This document shows, one piece after another, positions 10,201 through 18,528 of a stretch of 64,000 nt of DNA. The notes below the pieces were generated by a model. It was not told the DNA's origin and made no database searches. It worked only from the letters and a program-made list of their open reading frames with translations. The position numbers and the translations under genes are program-made. This DNA comes from an uncultured Blautia sp. (lineage in GTDB: Bacteria > Bacillota > Clostridia > Lachnospirales > Lachnospiraceae), in assembly GCA_937900135.1 (NCBI GenBank), contig CALCDJ010000087.1:1-64000 (forward strand). Direction: 5' to 3'. Numbering within the stretch: position 1 is the stretch's first letter; the number at the start of each line of letters is the position of its first letter.

Positions 10201-10670
10201 ATTCTGTGCAGAGCGGGCACAAGGTTCTGCTTTTTTCTCAGTTTACCTCTATGATTCATATTCTTTCGGATAAATTGAATGAGGAACAAATCTCTTACTA
10301 CGTGCTTACCGGCTCCACTTCAAAGGAAGAAAGGGAGCGTCTGGTGAGGGCATTTAACAAAGATGAAACCTCTGTATTCTGTATCTCTCTGAAAGCTGGA
10401 GGAACCGGGTTGAATCTGACTGCGGCAGATATTGTAATTCATTATGATCCCTGGTGGAATCTGGCAGTCCAGAATCAGGCCACAGACCGCGCCCATCGTA
10501 TTGGACAACGAAACGTGGTCAGTGTATATCGTCTGTTTGCCAGAGGAACCATTGAGGAAAACATAAAAAAACTTCAGGAACAGAAAAGAGCTCTTGCAGA
10601 TGAAATACTTTCGGGAGAAGGAATGGATCATGGTGTTCTGACACGGAGAGAACTTTTGGAACTTTTATAA
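7293..10670 (+). CDS. SWIM zinc-finger SNF2 family helicase
   Basis: A 1125-residue Swi2/Snf2 ATPase expected to translocate on or remodel nucleoprotein. The N-terminus has a SWIM zinc site (Cys73-x-Cys75, Cys85-x-His87). It is followed by a long SNF2-associated region (about 150-620) and then the two RecA-like lobes. Walker A is at 687-695 (ADDMGLGKT), motif II is DEAQ at 790-793, and motif VI DRAHRIGQ is at 1065-1072. This architecture is common in Firmicutes, and its biological role is poorly known. No restriction or defence partner is next to it, so I treat it as a house-type helicase. It converges on carB across a strong shared terminator. Confidence 0.93.
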   Translation: MITKIKIQALCSPSVYGKGLAIYRQDEGVPVFQVQETSKEALVQAEVQSGSTRRYRVRMKYDKERDFLDSIYCECTAFHKDAGMCRHCVAVLLKYMEYCERKKYLEEYDPGKEKKESKEEREKTLAEQLFIWKKEGGYRFDEYETLVLPKARLFERETSSAVKNLLNKQCISHISPLLAPDIFGKVRLFPYLYRKDEKFHLEFQIGVSRAYVIKDIFEFVWCMKETRDYGYGKQLHFIHVPEAFEELSRRMVSFILNWEKCNGEKYIQNSLKSRKFEGAYPRLRALTLTEEELVDFLKTMGEREFTAWIDDTGEQEWKVTQESPYRRIKIFGVRDGLEVKLEKMPHVESSDTSVYFDRGKIHLVPKAQEGQAKAFTDCLEQLPGNWAFIQKSHVPVFVRELFPELKEKFNCQIENFPEQSLEVSQASYEVYLDLTEENQISCQAYGVYGEEKFSVFDNRAEREKRDFPGELEFSALLCRYFDSYDSEKQRMLLGEEEEKIYGLLTEGISMLQEHAQVYISETMKRIQVTEPPKVRFGISFASGILEFLWDVEGMERKLFLEILERYHPRKKYYRLKDGSFLDLNDEQIRTFWELKNDLGLSEKELERERISLPSYRALYLDGKLKENHVLAVSRDREFRALIRNMKTAGKSAYEIPGEQEHILKEYQKQGYLWMKTLRQYGFGGILADDMGLGKTLQTITFLWSEYLERGEGENTRTLVVTPSSLVYNWVNELEKFAPGLPVKAVVGTAKERKEIIEQAGQNDVLVSSYELLRRDGIYYEGIPFACEIIDEAQCIKNQGTQSARAVKGIHSSFRMALTGTPIENRLSELWSIFDYLMPGFLYSYERFKKELEQPIVQLGQEEKKVFLQKLIRPFVLRRMKKDVLKELPDKLEKDIFSGMEEEQKQLYQAHVEKLQYMLTRQTEREFRASRFQILSQITKLRQICCHPGLVYEDYKADSGKLEICMELIRNSVQSGHKVLLFSQFTSMIHILSDKLNEEQISYYVLTGSTSKEERERLVRAFNKDETSVFCISLKAGGTGLNLTAADIVIHYDPWWNLAVQNQATDRAHRIGQRNVVSVYRLFARGTIEENIKKLQEQKRALADEILSGEGMDHGVLTRRELLELL

Positions 10671-10676
10671 GAAAAA

Positions 10677-10711
10677 CAGCCCTGTTTGCGTTTATCAAAC
10701 AGGGCTGCTTT
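10677..10711. terminator. Bidirectional terminator between SNF2 gene and carB
   Basis: CAGCCCTGTTTG (10677-10688) pairs perfectly with CAAACAGGGCTG (10696-10707) around a seven-base loop. It is flanked by an A-run on the left and CTTTAAT on the right. Confidence 0.85.
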
Positions 10712-10730
10712 AATAGGCTATTTAAAAAGA

Positions 10731-13700
10731 TTAGTTTTTATCATGGATTTCGCTGTGCATTTCCTGAAGAGATTTTACTTTTTCTGCTCCATGGGTCTTT
10801 ACATAGTGAATACCGTCAGCAGTTGCTTTGGCAGCAGCAATGGTGGTGATATAAGGAACCTTGGCTTTGATTGCTGCTTTACGAAGATAGCTGTCATCGT
10901 GAATGCTGTCTTTGCCAACTGGGGAATTGACAATGAGGTCAATTTTTCCATTGGTGATCATATCCAGGATATTCGGGCGGCCTTCGTACAGTTTTTTCAC
11001 TTTTTCCGCAGGAATACCAGATTCTGTGATGAGTTCATAGGTATTTCCGGTAGCCAGAATATGGAATCCATCTTCATGGAAGCTGCGGGCAACATCCACT
11101 ACTTCTGCCTTGTCCTTTCGGTTGACAGAGATTAAAACAGTTCCTTCCATGGGCAGCTTGGACTGTGTGGCTTCCTGAGCTTTACAGAAAGCTTCTCCAT
11201 AAGAAGGAGAGAAACCAAGGACTTCACCGGTGGAACGCATTTCCGGTCCAAGGACAGGGTCTACTTCCTGGAACATATTGAAGGGGAATACGGCTTCCTT
11301 TACGCCATAATTAGGAATTTCCTGTTCCTTCAGTTCCGGTACCGGTGACGGGCGGCCGGTAAGTTCTGAGGTAATGATATCGGTAGCCAGGGGAACCATA
11401 CGGATGTTGCATACCTTGGATACCAGAGGTACGGTTCTGGATGCTCTTGGGTTGGCTTCCAGTACGTAAACTTTCCCTTTTTCAATGGCATACTGCATGT
11501 TCATAAGACCCTTTACATGCATTTCTTCTGCGATTTTTCTGGTATATTCTTTGATGGTTTCCACATTTTCCGGTGAAATATGAACGGAAGGAATCAGGCA
11601 GGCAGAGTCACCGGAATGCACTCCGGCCAATTCAATGTGTTCCATAACTGCAGGCACAAATGCATGAGTGCCGTCGCTGATGGCATCTGCTTCACATTCA
11701 GTTGCATTGCTCAGGAAACGGTCGATCAAAATGGGACGGTCAGGTGTCACACCTACAGCCGCATTCATATAGTTGCTCATGCTTTCATCGTCATAAACAA
11801 CTTCCATACCCCGTCCTCCAAGAACATAGGAAGGGCGTACCATAACCGGGTAACCAATATTCTGTGCAATGGAAATCGCTTCTTCCACGGTAGTGGCCAT
11901 ACCGGCTTCCGGCATGGGGATTTCCAGCTTTTCCATCATGGCGCGGAACAGATCACGGTCTTCTGCCAGGTCAATCACAGATGGAGAAGTACCAAGGATC
12001 TTTACTCCGTTTTTCTCCAGATCAGCTGCCAGATTCAGAGGTGTCTGTCCGCCAAACTGGGCAATAACACCTACAGGCTGTTCTTTTTTGTAGATGCTGA
12101 GTACATCTTCCAGAGTCAGCGGCTCAAAGTACAGCTTGTCGGAGGTATCGTAGTCTGTGGATACTGTTTCCGGATTACAGTTGACAATAATTGTTTCAAA
12201 GCCAAGCTTTTTCAGGGCCAGAGCTGCATGAACACAACAGTAGTCAAACTCAATACCCTGACCGATACGGTTAGGACCGCCGCCAAGGATCATGATCTTA
12301 GGCTTTCCTGTGGAAACAGGATTTTTATCCGGCGCATTGTAAGTGGAGTAGTAGTAAGCGCTGTCCTGGGTACTGCTTACGTGAACACCTTCCCATGCCT
12401 CTTCTGCTCCAAGAGCAATTCGGTGATTACGGATATCTTCCTCCGGGATTTCCAGAAGCTGACTTAAGTATTTATCAGAGAATCCGTCTTTTTTGGCTGC
12501 AATCAGGAGTTCATCGGAAGGAAGGCTTCCTTTGTGTGCAAGGAGGGCTTCTTCTTCCTCTACCAGTTCCTGCATCTGACGGATGAAGTATTCTTTTACT
12601 TTTGTGATCTCATGAATTTCTTCAATGGTAGCACCTTTACGCAGCGCTTCATACATAATAAAGTGACGTTCGCTGGATGGAGTGATCAGCATATGAAGAA
12701 GTTCTTCTTTGGTACGGGAATGGAAATCTTTGGCAAAACCAAGGCCGTAACGTCCGGTTTCCAGACTGCGGATGGCCTTCTGGAAGGCTTCCTTGTAGGT
12801 TTTTCCGATGCTCATTACTTCACCTACGGCGCGCATCTGTGTTCCCAGTTTGTCTTCTACTCCCTTGAATTTTTCAAATGCCCAGCGGGCGAATTTGATT
12901 ACGACATAATCTCCATCTGGTACGTATTGATCCAGGGTACCGTATTTTCCACATGGAATATCCTTTAAGGTAAGTCCGGCTGCCAGCATTGCGGAAACCA
13001 GGGCAATGGGGAAACCGGTTGCCTTGGATGCAAGCGCAGAAGAACGGGAGGTACGTGGATTGATTTCGATTACAATAATACGGTCAGTAACCGGGTCGTG
13101 GGCAAACTGTACGTTGGTACCGCCGATTACCTGCACAGATTCTACAATCTTGTAAGCCTGTTCCTGAAGTCGTTTCTGGCATTCTTCAGAAATGGTAAGC
13201 ATGGGAGCAGAACAGAAAGAGTCTCCGGTGTGCACACCAAGAGGGTCGATGTTTTCGATGAAGCAGACGGTGATCATATTGTTGTCCGCGTCACGAACAA
13301 TTTCCAGTTCCAGCTCTTCCCAGCCGAGAATGGATTCTTCTACCAGCACCTGTCCCACAAGACTGGCCTGAAGTCCTCTGGCGCATACGGTTTTCAGCTC
13401 ATCCCGATTGTAAACAAGACCGCCGCCGGCACCGCCCATGGTGTAAGCCGGACGGAGTACCACCGGGTAACCAAGTTTATCTGCAATCTTTAACGCCTCG
13501 TCTACAGAATAAGCCACTTCACTTCGAGCCATTTCAATGCCCAGGGCATCCATAGCTTTTTTAAATTCGATACGATCCTCGCCACGTTCAATGGCATCCA
13601 CCTGGACACCGATTACTTCCACATGATATTTTTCAAGGACGCCTGCTTTGTTGAGTTCTGCACAAAGATTCAGGCCAGACTGTCCGCCGAGGTTGGGGAG

Positions 13701-13958
13701 CAGCGCATCTGGACGTTCTTTTGCAATAATCTGTTCCAGACGGTCCACGTTCAGGGGTTCAATATAAGTCACATCTGCGGTTTCCGGGTCTGTCATAATG
13801 GTTGCCGGATTGGAATTGACTAAAACAATTTCATATCCCAGTTTCCGCAGAGCCTTACATGCCTGGGTACCGGAATAGTCAAATTCACAGGCCTGTCCGA
13901 TGATAATAGGGCCGGAGCCAATGATTAGTATTTTATGAATATCAGTTCTCTTTGCCAT
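10731..13958 (-). CDS. carB: Carbamoyl-phosphate synthase large subunit
   Basis: A 1075-residue large subunit that makes carbamoyl phosphate from bicarbonate, ATP and ammonia delivered by the small subunit. This feeds pyrimidine and arginine synthesis. It shows the full duplicated layout: two ATP-grasp halves (about 1-400 and 550-935), each with a GGPNRIGQG or GSGPIIIGQ start, the EINPR and EANPR metal-site motifs, and a C-terminal MGS-like regulatory domain (about 940-1075). The start at 13958 has AAGGAGG upstream. carA is not next to it on either side, which is unusual in this group. A promoter is seen at 13988-14015. Confidence 0.97.
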   Translation of the reverse strand: MAKRTDIHKILIIGSGPIIIGQACEFDYSGTQACKALRKLGYEIVLVNSNPATIMTDPETADVTYIEPLNVDRLEQIIAKERPDALLPNLGGQSGLNLCAELNKAGVLEKYHVEVIGVQVDAIERGEDRIEFKKAMDALGIEMARSEVAYSVDEALKIADKLGYPVVLRPAYTMGGAGGGLVYNRDELKTVCARGLQASLVGQVLVEESILGWEELELEIVRDADNNMITVCFIENIDPLGVHTGDSFCSAPMLTISEECQKRLQEQAYKIVESVQVIGGTNVQFAHDPVTDRIIVIEINPRTSRSSALASKATGFPIALVSAMLAAGLTLKDIPCGKYGTLDQYVPDGDYVVIKFARWAFEKFKGVEDKLGTQMRAVGEVMSIGKTYKEAFQKAIRSLETGRYGLGFAKDFHSRTKEELLHMLITPSSERHFIMYEALRKGATIEEIHEITKVKEYFIRQMQELVEEEEALLAHKGSLPSDELLIAAKKDGFSDKYLSQLLEIPEEDIRNHRIALGAEEAWEGVHVSSTQDSAYYYSTYNAPDKNPVSTGKPKIMILGGGPNRIGQGIEFDYCCVHAALALKKLGFETIIVNCNPETVSTDYDTSDKLYFEPLTLEDVLSIYKKEQPVGVIAQFGGQTPLNLAADLEKNGVKILGTSPSVIDLAEDRDLFRAMMEKLEIPMPEAGMATTVEEAISIAQNIGYPVMVRPSYVLGGRGMEVVYDDESMSNYMNAAVGVTPDRPILIDRFLSNATECEADAISDGTHAFVPAVMEHIELAGVHSGDSACLIPSVHISPENVETIKEYTRKIAEEMHVKGLMNMQYAIEKGKVYVLEANPRASRTVPLVSKVCNIRMVPLATDIITSELTGRPSPVPELKEQEIPNYGVKEAVFPFNMFQEVDPVLGPEMRSTGEVLGFSPSYGEAFCKAQEATQSKLPMEGTVLISVNRKDKAEVVDVARSFHEDGFHILATGNTYELITESGIPAEKVKKLYEGRPNILDMITNGKIDLIVNSPVGKDSIHDDSYLRKAAIKAKVPYITTIAAAKATADGIHYVKTHGAEKVKSLQEMHSEIHDKN

Positions 13959-13987
13959 GGTGAGATCCTCCTTTTCATTCTATCCAT

Positions 13988-14015
13988 ATTATATAGAAAA
14001 ATTGGGAAATCACAA
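13988..14015 (-). promoter_or_regulatory. Sigma-A promoter for carB
   Basis: On the minus strand TTGTGA (14015-14010) and TATAAT (13993-13988) are 16 bases apart, about 30 bases upstream of the carB start. No PyrR-type attenuator is visible in the very short leader. Confidence 0.65.
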
Positions 14016-14050
14016 GGCATTTTGGGCAGTCTTCCACGGGATTTGAAAGA

Positions 14051-14102
14051 TTTGTCGTTCTACACCATGAAATTGTAGAAAAATGGCAAAAGAAACGACA
14101 AA
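14051..14102. repeat. Nested inverted repeats between divergent genes
   Basis: TTTGTCGTT (14051-14059) is matched by AACGACAAA (14094-14102). Inside it TTCTACA (14058-14064) is matched by TGTAGAA (14074-14080). The structure sits between the carB promoter and the promoter of the esterase gene and lacks a T-run, so it may be a regulatory site or cruciform rather than a terminator. Confidence 0.55.
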
Positions 14103-14185
14103 ATGACGGCAAAAAAAATAAGATGAATACAAAAAAATTGCGATCTAAATTCAGGTCAAAGAGGAGGAAAGAACGTTTAAATTCT

Positions 14186-14214
14186 TTGCCCGAAATGGTC
14201 AGATATGTTATACT
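14186..14214 (+). promoter_or_regulatory. Sigma-A promoter for the esterase/acyltransferase pair
   Basis: TTGCCC (14186-14191), 17 bases, TATACT (14209-14214). Transcription should begin near 14221, so the coding start must be the ATG at 14252 and not the upstream in-frame ATG at 14123. Confidence 0.65.
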
Positions 14215-14251
14215 AAAGTTACCAAAAAAAGAGTTTGTAAGAGGAAAAAGA

Positions 14252-15196
14252 ATGCTGTCAAAAACAATGCGCGCCATCCTTCAGGCGCTTTCTTATGGAA
14301 GTATTGAGGTGGAATCCTCCAGGCGTCTGGCAGACCTGAAAAAACTGGACCCCATGAGGATTTTTTATAAGAAACTGGATGCAAAGGTGTATAATGGGGA
14401 TTATGAAGTCCCTATCCGACTTTATTTTCCCTCCGAAAAAGCCATGAAAGAAGGAATACGGGAAGGGCATACCTTCCCTGTAATGTTGTTCTTTCACGGA
14501 GGCGGATGGGTAACAGAAAGCATAGAAAATTACGAAAGAATCTGCGCAAGAATGTCTCAGGCTACCGGCCAGATTGTGGCATCTGTGGAATACCGTCTGG
14601 CTCCGGAACATCCTTTTCCAATGGGTTTAAATGACTGTTATGCAGCAGCCAGAGCCCTTTATACCAATCGTTTTCTTCTCCATACAGACCCGGAAAGGAT
14701 TACGATCATTGGTGACAGCGCCGGCGGCAATCTGGCGGCGGCAGTGAGTCTTATGGCCAGAGATAAAGGGGAATTTTGTCCCAAACAGCAGATTCTCATC
14801 TATCCGGCGCTGGGAAACTGCTATACAAAAGAGTCACCCTTTCCTTCTGTACAGGAAAACGGAGAAGGATACCTTCTGACAGCGGGAAAGATGGAGGATT
14901 ATATCACTTTGTATCAGAGCAGTCCAAAGGACCGGCAAAATCCATATTTTGCGCCCATTGTGGCAGAAGATCTCCATGGAATGCCGGATACCCTGATTCT
15001 TACCGCAGAACTGGACCCTCTCCGGGATGAGGGGGAGGCCTACGGAAAGAAACTGAAGGAAGCAGGAAACTATGTGGAGGTACATCGGATTCCAGAGGCC
15101 TTTCATGGTTTTTTTGCTCTGGGAATCAAGTTCCTCCATGTACAGGAAAGCTTCGCTTATATTAATAAGTTTATCAGACGGGAGTCGAGATCATGA
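14252..15196 (+). CDS. HSL-family alpha/beta hydrolase (esterase)
   Basis: A 314-residue esterase of the hormone-sensitive-lipase family. HGGGW (near residue 84) forms the oxyanion hole and GDSAGG holds the nucleophilic Ser. Asp in ELDPLRD and His in EAFHGF complete the triad. It would cleave short-to-medium acyl esters in the cytoplasm. I start it at 14252 because the promoter places the transcript start near 14221 and AAGAGG is at the right distance; a longer reading from 14123 would add a very basic, unlikely 43 residues. The stop overlaps the next start by four bases, so it is coupled to an acyltransferase gene. Confidence 0.88.
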   Translation: MLSKTMRAILQALSYGSIEVESSRRLADLKKLDPMRIFYKKLDAKVYNGDYEVPIRLYFPSEKAMKEGIREGHTFPVMLFFHGGGWVTESIENYERICARMSQATGQIVASVEYRLAPEHPFPMGLNDCYAAARALYTNRFLLHTDPERITIIGDSAGGNLAAAVSLMARDKGEFCPKQQILIYPALGNCYTKESPFPSVQENGEGYLLTAGKMEDYITLYQSSPKDRQNPYFAPIVAEDLHGMPDTLILTAELDPLRDEGEAYGKKLKEAGNYVEVHRIPEAFHGFFALGIKFLHVQESFAYINKFIRRESRS

Positions 15197-17007
15197 CAAA
15201 GCATCGAGCATCGAACTGGAGAAAGCTGGATAATGCCGCTTTGGCCTTTCCGGCAGTAACCAATAAAAATGATACCAGAGTATTTCGCTTTTACTGCATG
15301 CTGAAAGAAATGGTGGATGGAGAAGTTTTGCAGAAGGCGCTGGATCGAACCATGGATAAGTATCCTTTGTTCCAGACTGTGCTCAGGAAGGGACTTTTCT
15401 GGTTTTACCTGGAGCGAAGAGATATCCGCCCAGAAGCAAAAAAAGAAGAGCGTCCTCCCTGCAGCAGGCTTTATATCCCAGACGAAAAGACCCTGTTATT
15501 CGAGGTGACTTATCACGAAAACAGGATTAATTTTGAAGTGTTTCATGCGCTGACAGATGGAACAGGAGCCATGCATTTTTTGCAGGAACTGGTGAAAAAT
15601 TATTTGCAGTTATCCCATCCGGCGGCAGAACTTCCAGAATTATATCCAGAAAAGGAAATCACGGGAAAGGATATGGAAGAGGATAGTTTTTCCCAATATT
15701 ATTCTGCAGATATACCAAAAGCCAGAGAAAAGAAAGAAAGAGCCTTTCAGATTAAGGGAGAACTGGTTCCTCAGGAAGAGATGGGAATTACAGAGGTCAT
15801 GGTTCCGGTAAAAGAAATTCTGACAAAAGCAAGAGAATATGGAGTAACGGTCACTGTTCTTGCAGCAACGATGCTTTTGTGTGCAATTCACCAGGATGTG
15901 CCGAAAAATCAGATGAAAAAGCCCATAGGTCTGATGATTCCTGTAAATCTCCGGAATTATTTTCCTTCTCAGTCTATGGCAAACTTTTTTGGATGGATTG
16001 AGGTACGGTATCAATTTCTGGAACATACAGAATTTAAGGATGTTCTGTATTCAGTAAAGGAACAGTTTGAGAGAGAATTAAGCAAAGAACGGATTGAAAT
16101 GAGGATGAACGACCTGGTACGGCTGGAGAAAAATCCTGTTCTCAGAATGGTTCCTCTGGAGTTAAAAACCCTGGCTTTACAGGCGGGAACTTCATTTGGC
16201 GGAAGGGGAATTACTGCAGTATACTCCAATGTAGGTGTGGTAAAAATGCCGGAGCAATATGGGAAATTTATAGAGCGATACGGCTTTTTTGCCAGCACAA
16301 ACAGCTTGCAGCTGTGTTCCTGCTCTTATGGGGAAGTGATGTCCTTTGGGCTTACCACAAAGAGAGCGGGAAATGATATACAGAGGAATTTTACCCGGTG
16401 TCTGAAGGAAGAAGGCTTTTCCTTTACAGAAAAGAATAATGATTTTCCAGGATGCTTCAAAGAACCCAAAAAAACAGGGAAAAAGATTTTTGAAACGTTT
16501 ACGTTTTTGTGCATTGTGATTGCAGTACTTTGTACGATGTTAGATTATATGCCAGATCGTTCTGTAAGCTTTTCCTGGTTTGTCCTGGGAGGATGTTTCT
16601 GTACCTGGCTTTTGGTGTCCGTGGGATACCGTAAACGGCGAAATATCCTGAAGAATGAAATGTGGCAGCTTTTGCTGATTACGGGGCTGGCCGTACTCTG
16701 GGATATTTTTACCGGATGGAAAGGCTGGTCTGTGGATTATGTGATGCCCCTGGTTTCCCTGGCTGTGCTCTGTTCAATGCCGGTGATTGCCAAAGTTCGT
16801 CATCTGGAAGCTACAGAGTATTTGTTTTATCTGATCCAGGTCAGTGTATTTGGCTGGATTCCCATGATCCTTGTGTGGACAGGGGTGGTGAAGACGCCTT
16901 ATCCGGCGGTGATTTGTGCAGGAATCAGCTTTCTGGTAGCGGTAGGTTTGTTTCTGTTCCGTAGAAAAGAGGTTTTCCGGGAAATTCATAAAAAACTTCG
17001 CGCATAA
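15193..17007 (+). CDS. Condensation-type acyltransferase with membrane tail (DUF6320-like)
   Basis: A 604-residue two-part protein. The first 430 residues or so look like the CoA-dependent acyltransferase/condensation fold of PapA and alcohol acetyltransferases, with the catalytic H-x-x-x-D-G motif at 118-123 (HALTDG). The last 170 residues carry five or six hydrophobic helices and resemble DUF6320. The protein probably moves an acyl group onto an alcohol or lipid at the inner face of the membrane. The gene is coupled to the upstream esterase by ATGA overlap, suggesting acyl transfer and removal on the same substrate. The true substrate is unknown. An intrinsic terminator follows. Confidence 0.8.
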   Translation: MTKHRASNWRKLDNAALAFPAVTNKNDTRVFRFYCMLKEMVDGEVLQKALDRTMDKYPLFQTVLRKGLFWFYLERRDIRPEAKKEERPPCSRLYIPDEKTLLFEVTYHENRINFEVFHALTDGTGAMHFLQELVKNYLQLSHPAAELPELYPEKEITGKDMEEDSFSQYYSADIPKAREKKERAFQIKGELVPQEEMGITEVMVPVKEILTKAREYGVTVTVLAATMLLCAIHQDVPKNQMKKPIGLMIPVNLRNYFPSQSMANFFGWIEVRYQFLEHTEFKDVLYSVKEQFERELSKERIEMRMNDLVRLEKNPVLRMVPLELKTLALQAGTSFGGRGITAVYSNVGVVKMPEQYGKFIERYGFFASTNSLQLCSCSYGEVMSFGLTTKRAGNDIQRNFTRCLKEEGFSFTEKNNDFPGCFKEPKKTGKKIFETFTFLCIVIAVLCTMLDYMPDRSVSFSWFVLGGCFCTWLLVSVGYRKRRNILKNEMWQLLLITGLAVLWDIFTGWKGWSVDYVMPLVSLAVLCSMPVIAKVRHLEATEYLFYLIQVSVFGWIPMILVWTGVVKTPYPAVICAGISFLVAVGLFLFRRKEVFREIHKKLRA

Positions 17008-17025
17008 AGAAAGAGAAAATAAGTG

Positions 17026-17060
17026 GCTGTCCTGAAAGCGGTTTCAGGGCAGCTGTTTTT
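17026..17060 (+). terminator. Intrinsic terminator after the acyltransferase gene
   Basis: GCTGTCCTGAAA (17026-17037) pairs with TTTCAGGGCAGC (17042-17053) around a four-base loop and is followed by TGTTTTT. Confidence 0.85.
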
Positions 17061-17078
17061 ATATAAAAAAATAGACAA

Positions 17079-17118
17079 AACAAAATATTTTGTTATAAAT
17101 GTAGAAAAAAACTATATA
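17079..17118 (+). promoter_or_regulatory. Promoter with overlapping 16-bp palindrome, purine operon
   Basis: TTGTTA (17090-17095), 17 bases, TATATA (17113-17118) form the promoter of the deaminase/ABC transporter operon. A perfect palindrome AACAAAATATTTTGTT (17079-17094) covers the start of the -35 box, where a repressor would block polymerase. The GntR-family regulator encoded second in this operon is the obvious candidate binder, but that is inference. Confidence 0.55.
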
Positions 17119-17193
17119 CACGAGAGAAAATCGGTGATATTATACAGTTATATTCAAAAAAAGGTATTACCTTTATTTTCGAGGAGGAGAATT

Positions 17194-17676
17194 ATGAGTT
17201 ACCAAAGTCATGAATATTATTTAAGAAGAGCAATTGAAGTTTCCAAGGAGGCAAGAGCTGCCGGAAATACTCCTTTTGGAGCGCTTCTGGTTGATAAAGA
17301 AGGAAATATCCTTATGGAACAGCCAAACATTGAAATTACGGAGAAGATCTGCACCGGTCATGCAGAGGCAACTCTGGCGGCAAGAGCATCTCATGAATAT
17401 TCCAGAGAATTTCTCTGGGACTGCACTCTTTATACCACAGCAGAACCATGCGCCATGTGTGCAGGCGCTATTTACTGGGCAAATATTGGCCGTGTGGTTT
17501 ATGGAATGACAGAGCGCAGACTTCTGGAACTGACAGGAAGCAATGAACAGAATCCTACCTTTGACCTTCCATGCAGAGAAGTATTTGCAAGAGGCCAGAA
17601 GGATATTCAGGTAGTGGGACCAGTGAAAGAGGTGGAAGTGGAAGCTGCAAAAGTACATGAAGGATTTTGGGACTAA
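17194..17676 (+). CDS. Cytidine/guanine deaminase-family nucleobase deaminase
   Basis: A 160-residue zinc deaminase of the CDA fold. The zinc site is His56-Ala-Glu58 with Cys86-x-x-Cys89 (PCAMC), and GAIYWA follows as in guanine deaminases. It lacks the tRNA-binding features expected of TadA, and it heads an operon with a nucleoside-type ABC transporter, so a free nucleobase or nucleoside (guanine or cytosine-like) is the likely substrate. The start at 17194 has GAGGAGGAG eight bases upstream. Its last 20 bases overlap the GntR-family regulator gene. It could also be called TadA-like by simple homology. Confidence 0.82.
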   Translation: MSYQSHEYYLRRAIEVSKEARAAGNTPFGALLVDKEGNILMEQPNIEITEKICTGHAEATLAARASHEYSREFLWDCTLYTTAEPCAMCAGAIYWANIGRVVYGMTERRLLELTGSNEQNPTFDLPCREVFARGQKDIQVVGPVKEVEVEAAKVHEGFWD

Positions 17677-18508
17677 GGCAGGAGTAAGTGTAAAAGAAAG
17701 AAGGGAAGGTCAGCCTCTTTCTCAGAAGGTTCGGGAACAGATTCAGGAATATATTCAGAATATGGATCTGACAGAGAGCAGGAAGCTTCCAAGAGAGGAT
17801 GCGCTGGCGCAGATGTTTCAGGTAAGTCGTATTACAGTGCGTAAGGCGCTGGACGATTTGGCAGCGGAAGGACGAATCTTTCGCCGTCAGGGGAAGGGAA
17901 CCTTTGTAAATGCAGAGTTTGTGGATTTGAAGGTAACCTTTAATCCCTCCATGGAGTTTATGCAGATGATTCGGCAGAGTGGTTATTATCCATCTATGAA
18001 GCTGCTGCATTTTCGGGTGGTTCAGGATCGCCCGGAAATTCGCAGTCTTTTGCGTCTTTCCAAGGAGGATACGCTGGTTGAGGCAGATAAGGTGTTTTTT
18101 GCAGATGGGAAGCTCTGTATGTTCTGCAGAGATTTCTACAGTCTTTCTCTGGCAGGGGGCGAAAATGCTTTTTCAAGCCTTTCCACATATGAAAAATCCA
18201 TGTTTCCCTTTATTTATCTTCAGTCCGGGCAGAAAATTACCTGGGACAAAATAGAAATTGATACAGCAGTCTCCACAGAAATTCCTGATTTTTCAGAATA
18301 CCTGAAAACTCTGGGGATTGGTCTTTGTTCTTATTTATATTTGCGGGAGATCAATTATAACGAAGAAGATCAGCCAATGATTTACGTGGAAGAATATATT
18401 GATACCAGCATCATCAGATATAATATGGTGCGCAGAAAAGATATCTCCTATGAGAAACTGGGGACTGACAATTGTATTGTACCTGGAAACACAGAGGAAC
18501 CATTGTGA
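17657..18508 (+). CDS. GntR family (HutC-type) transcriptional regulator
   Basis: A 283-residue regulator with an N-terminal winged helix-turn-helix (about residues 20-85, with LPREDALAQMFQVSRITVRKA-like recognition region) and a C-terminal UTRA-type effector domain (about 105-255). UTRA domains bind small ligands such as sugars or nucleosides and thereby release DNA. It starts inside the end of the deaminase gene and is followed 20 bases later by the ABC ATPase gene, so it probably governs its own operon, perhaps through the palindrome at 17079. The start at 17657 lacks a strong ribosome site; coupling to the deaminase reading is likely. Confidence 0.87.
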   Translation: MKDFGTKAGVSVKERREGQPLSQKVREQIQEYIQNMDLTESRKLPREDALAQMFQVSRITVRKALDDLAAEGRIFRRQGKGTFVNAEFVDLKVTFNPSMEFMQMIRQSGYYPSMKLLHFRVVQDRPEIRSLLRLSKEDTLVEADKVFFADGKLCMFCRDFYSLSLAGGENAFSSLSTYEKSMFPFIYLQSGQKITWDKIEIDTAVSTEIPDFSEYLKTLGIGLCSYLYLREINYNEEDQPMIYVEEYIDTSIIRYNMVRRKDISYEKLGTDNCIVPGNTEEPL

Positions 18509-18528
18509 TACGCAGACGGAGGTGTGCA

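Noticed and set aside
7293..10670. SNF2 helicase as part of a phage-defence island
   Set aside because: Neighbours are a DUF1653 protein and carB. No nuclease, methylase or other defence gene is adjacent, so the defence idea has no support here.
11580..12467. Long plus-strand open frame inside carB
   Set aside because: It lies antisense to a clearly coding gene with all expected motifs; a shadow of codon use.
17154..17182. AAAGGTATTACCTTT hairpin before the deaminase gene as an attenuator
   Set aside because: The stem is weak A/T-rich with a short loop and an interrupted T-run; no purine riboswitch core was found.
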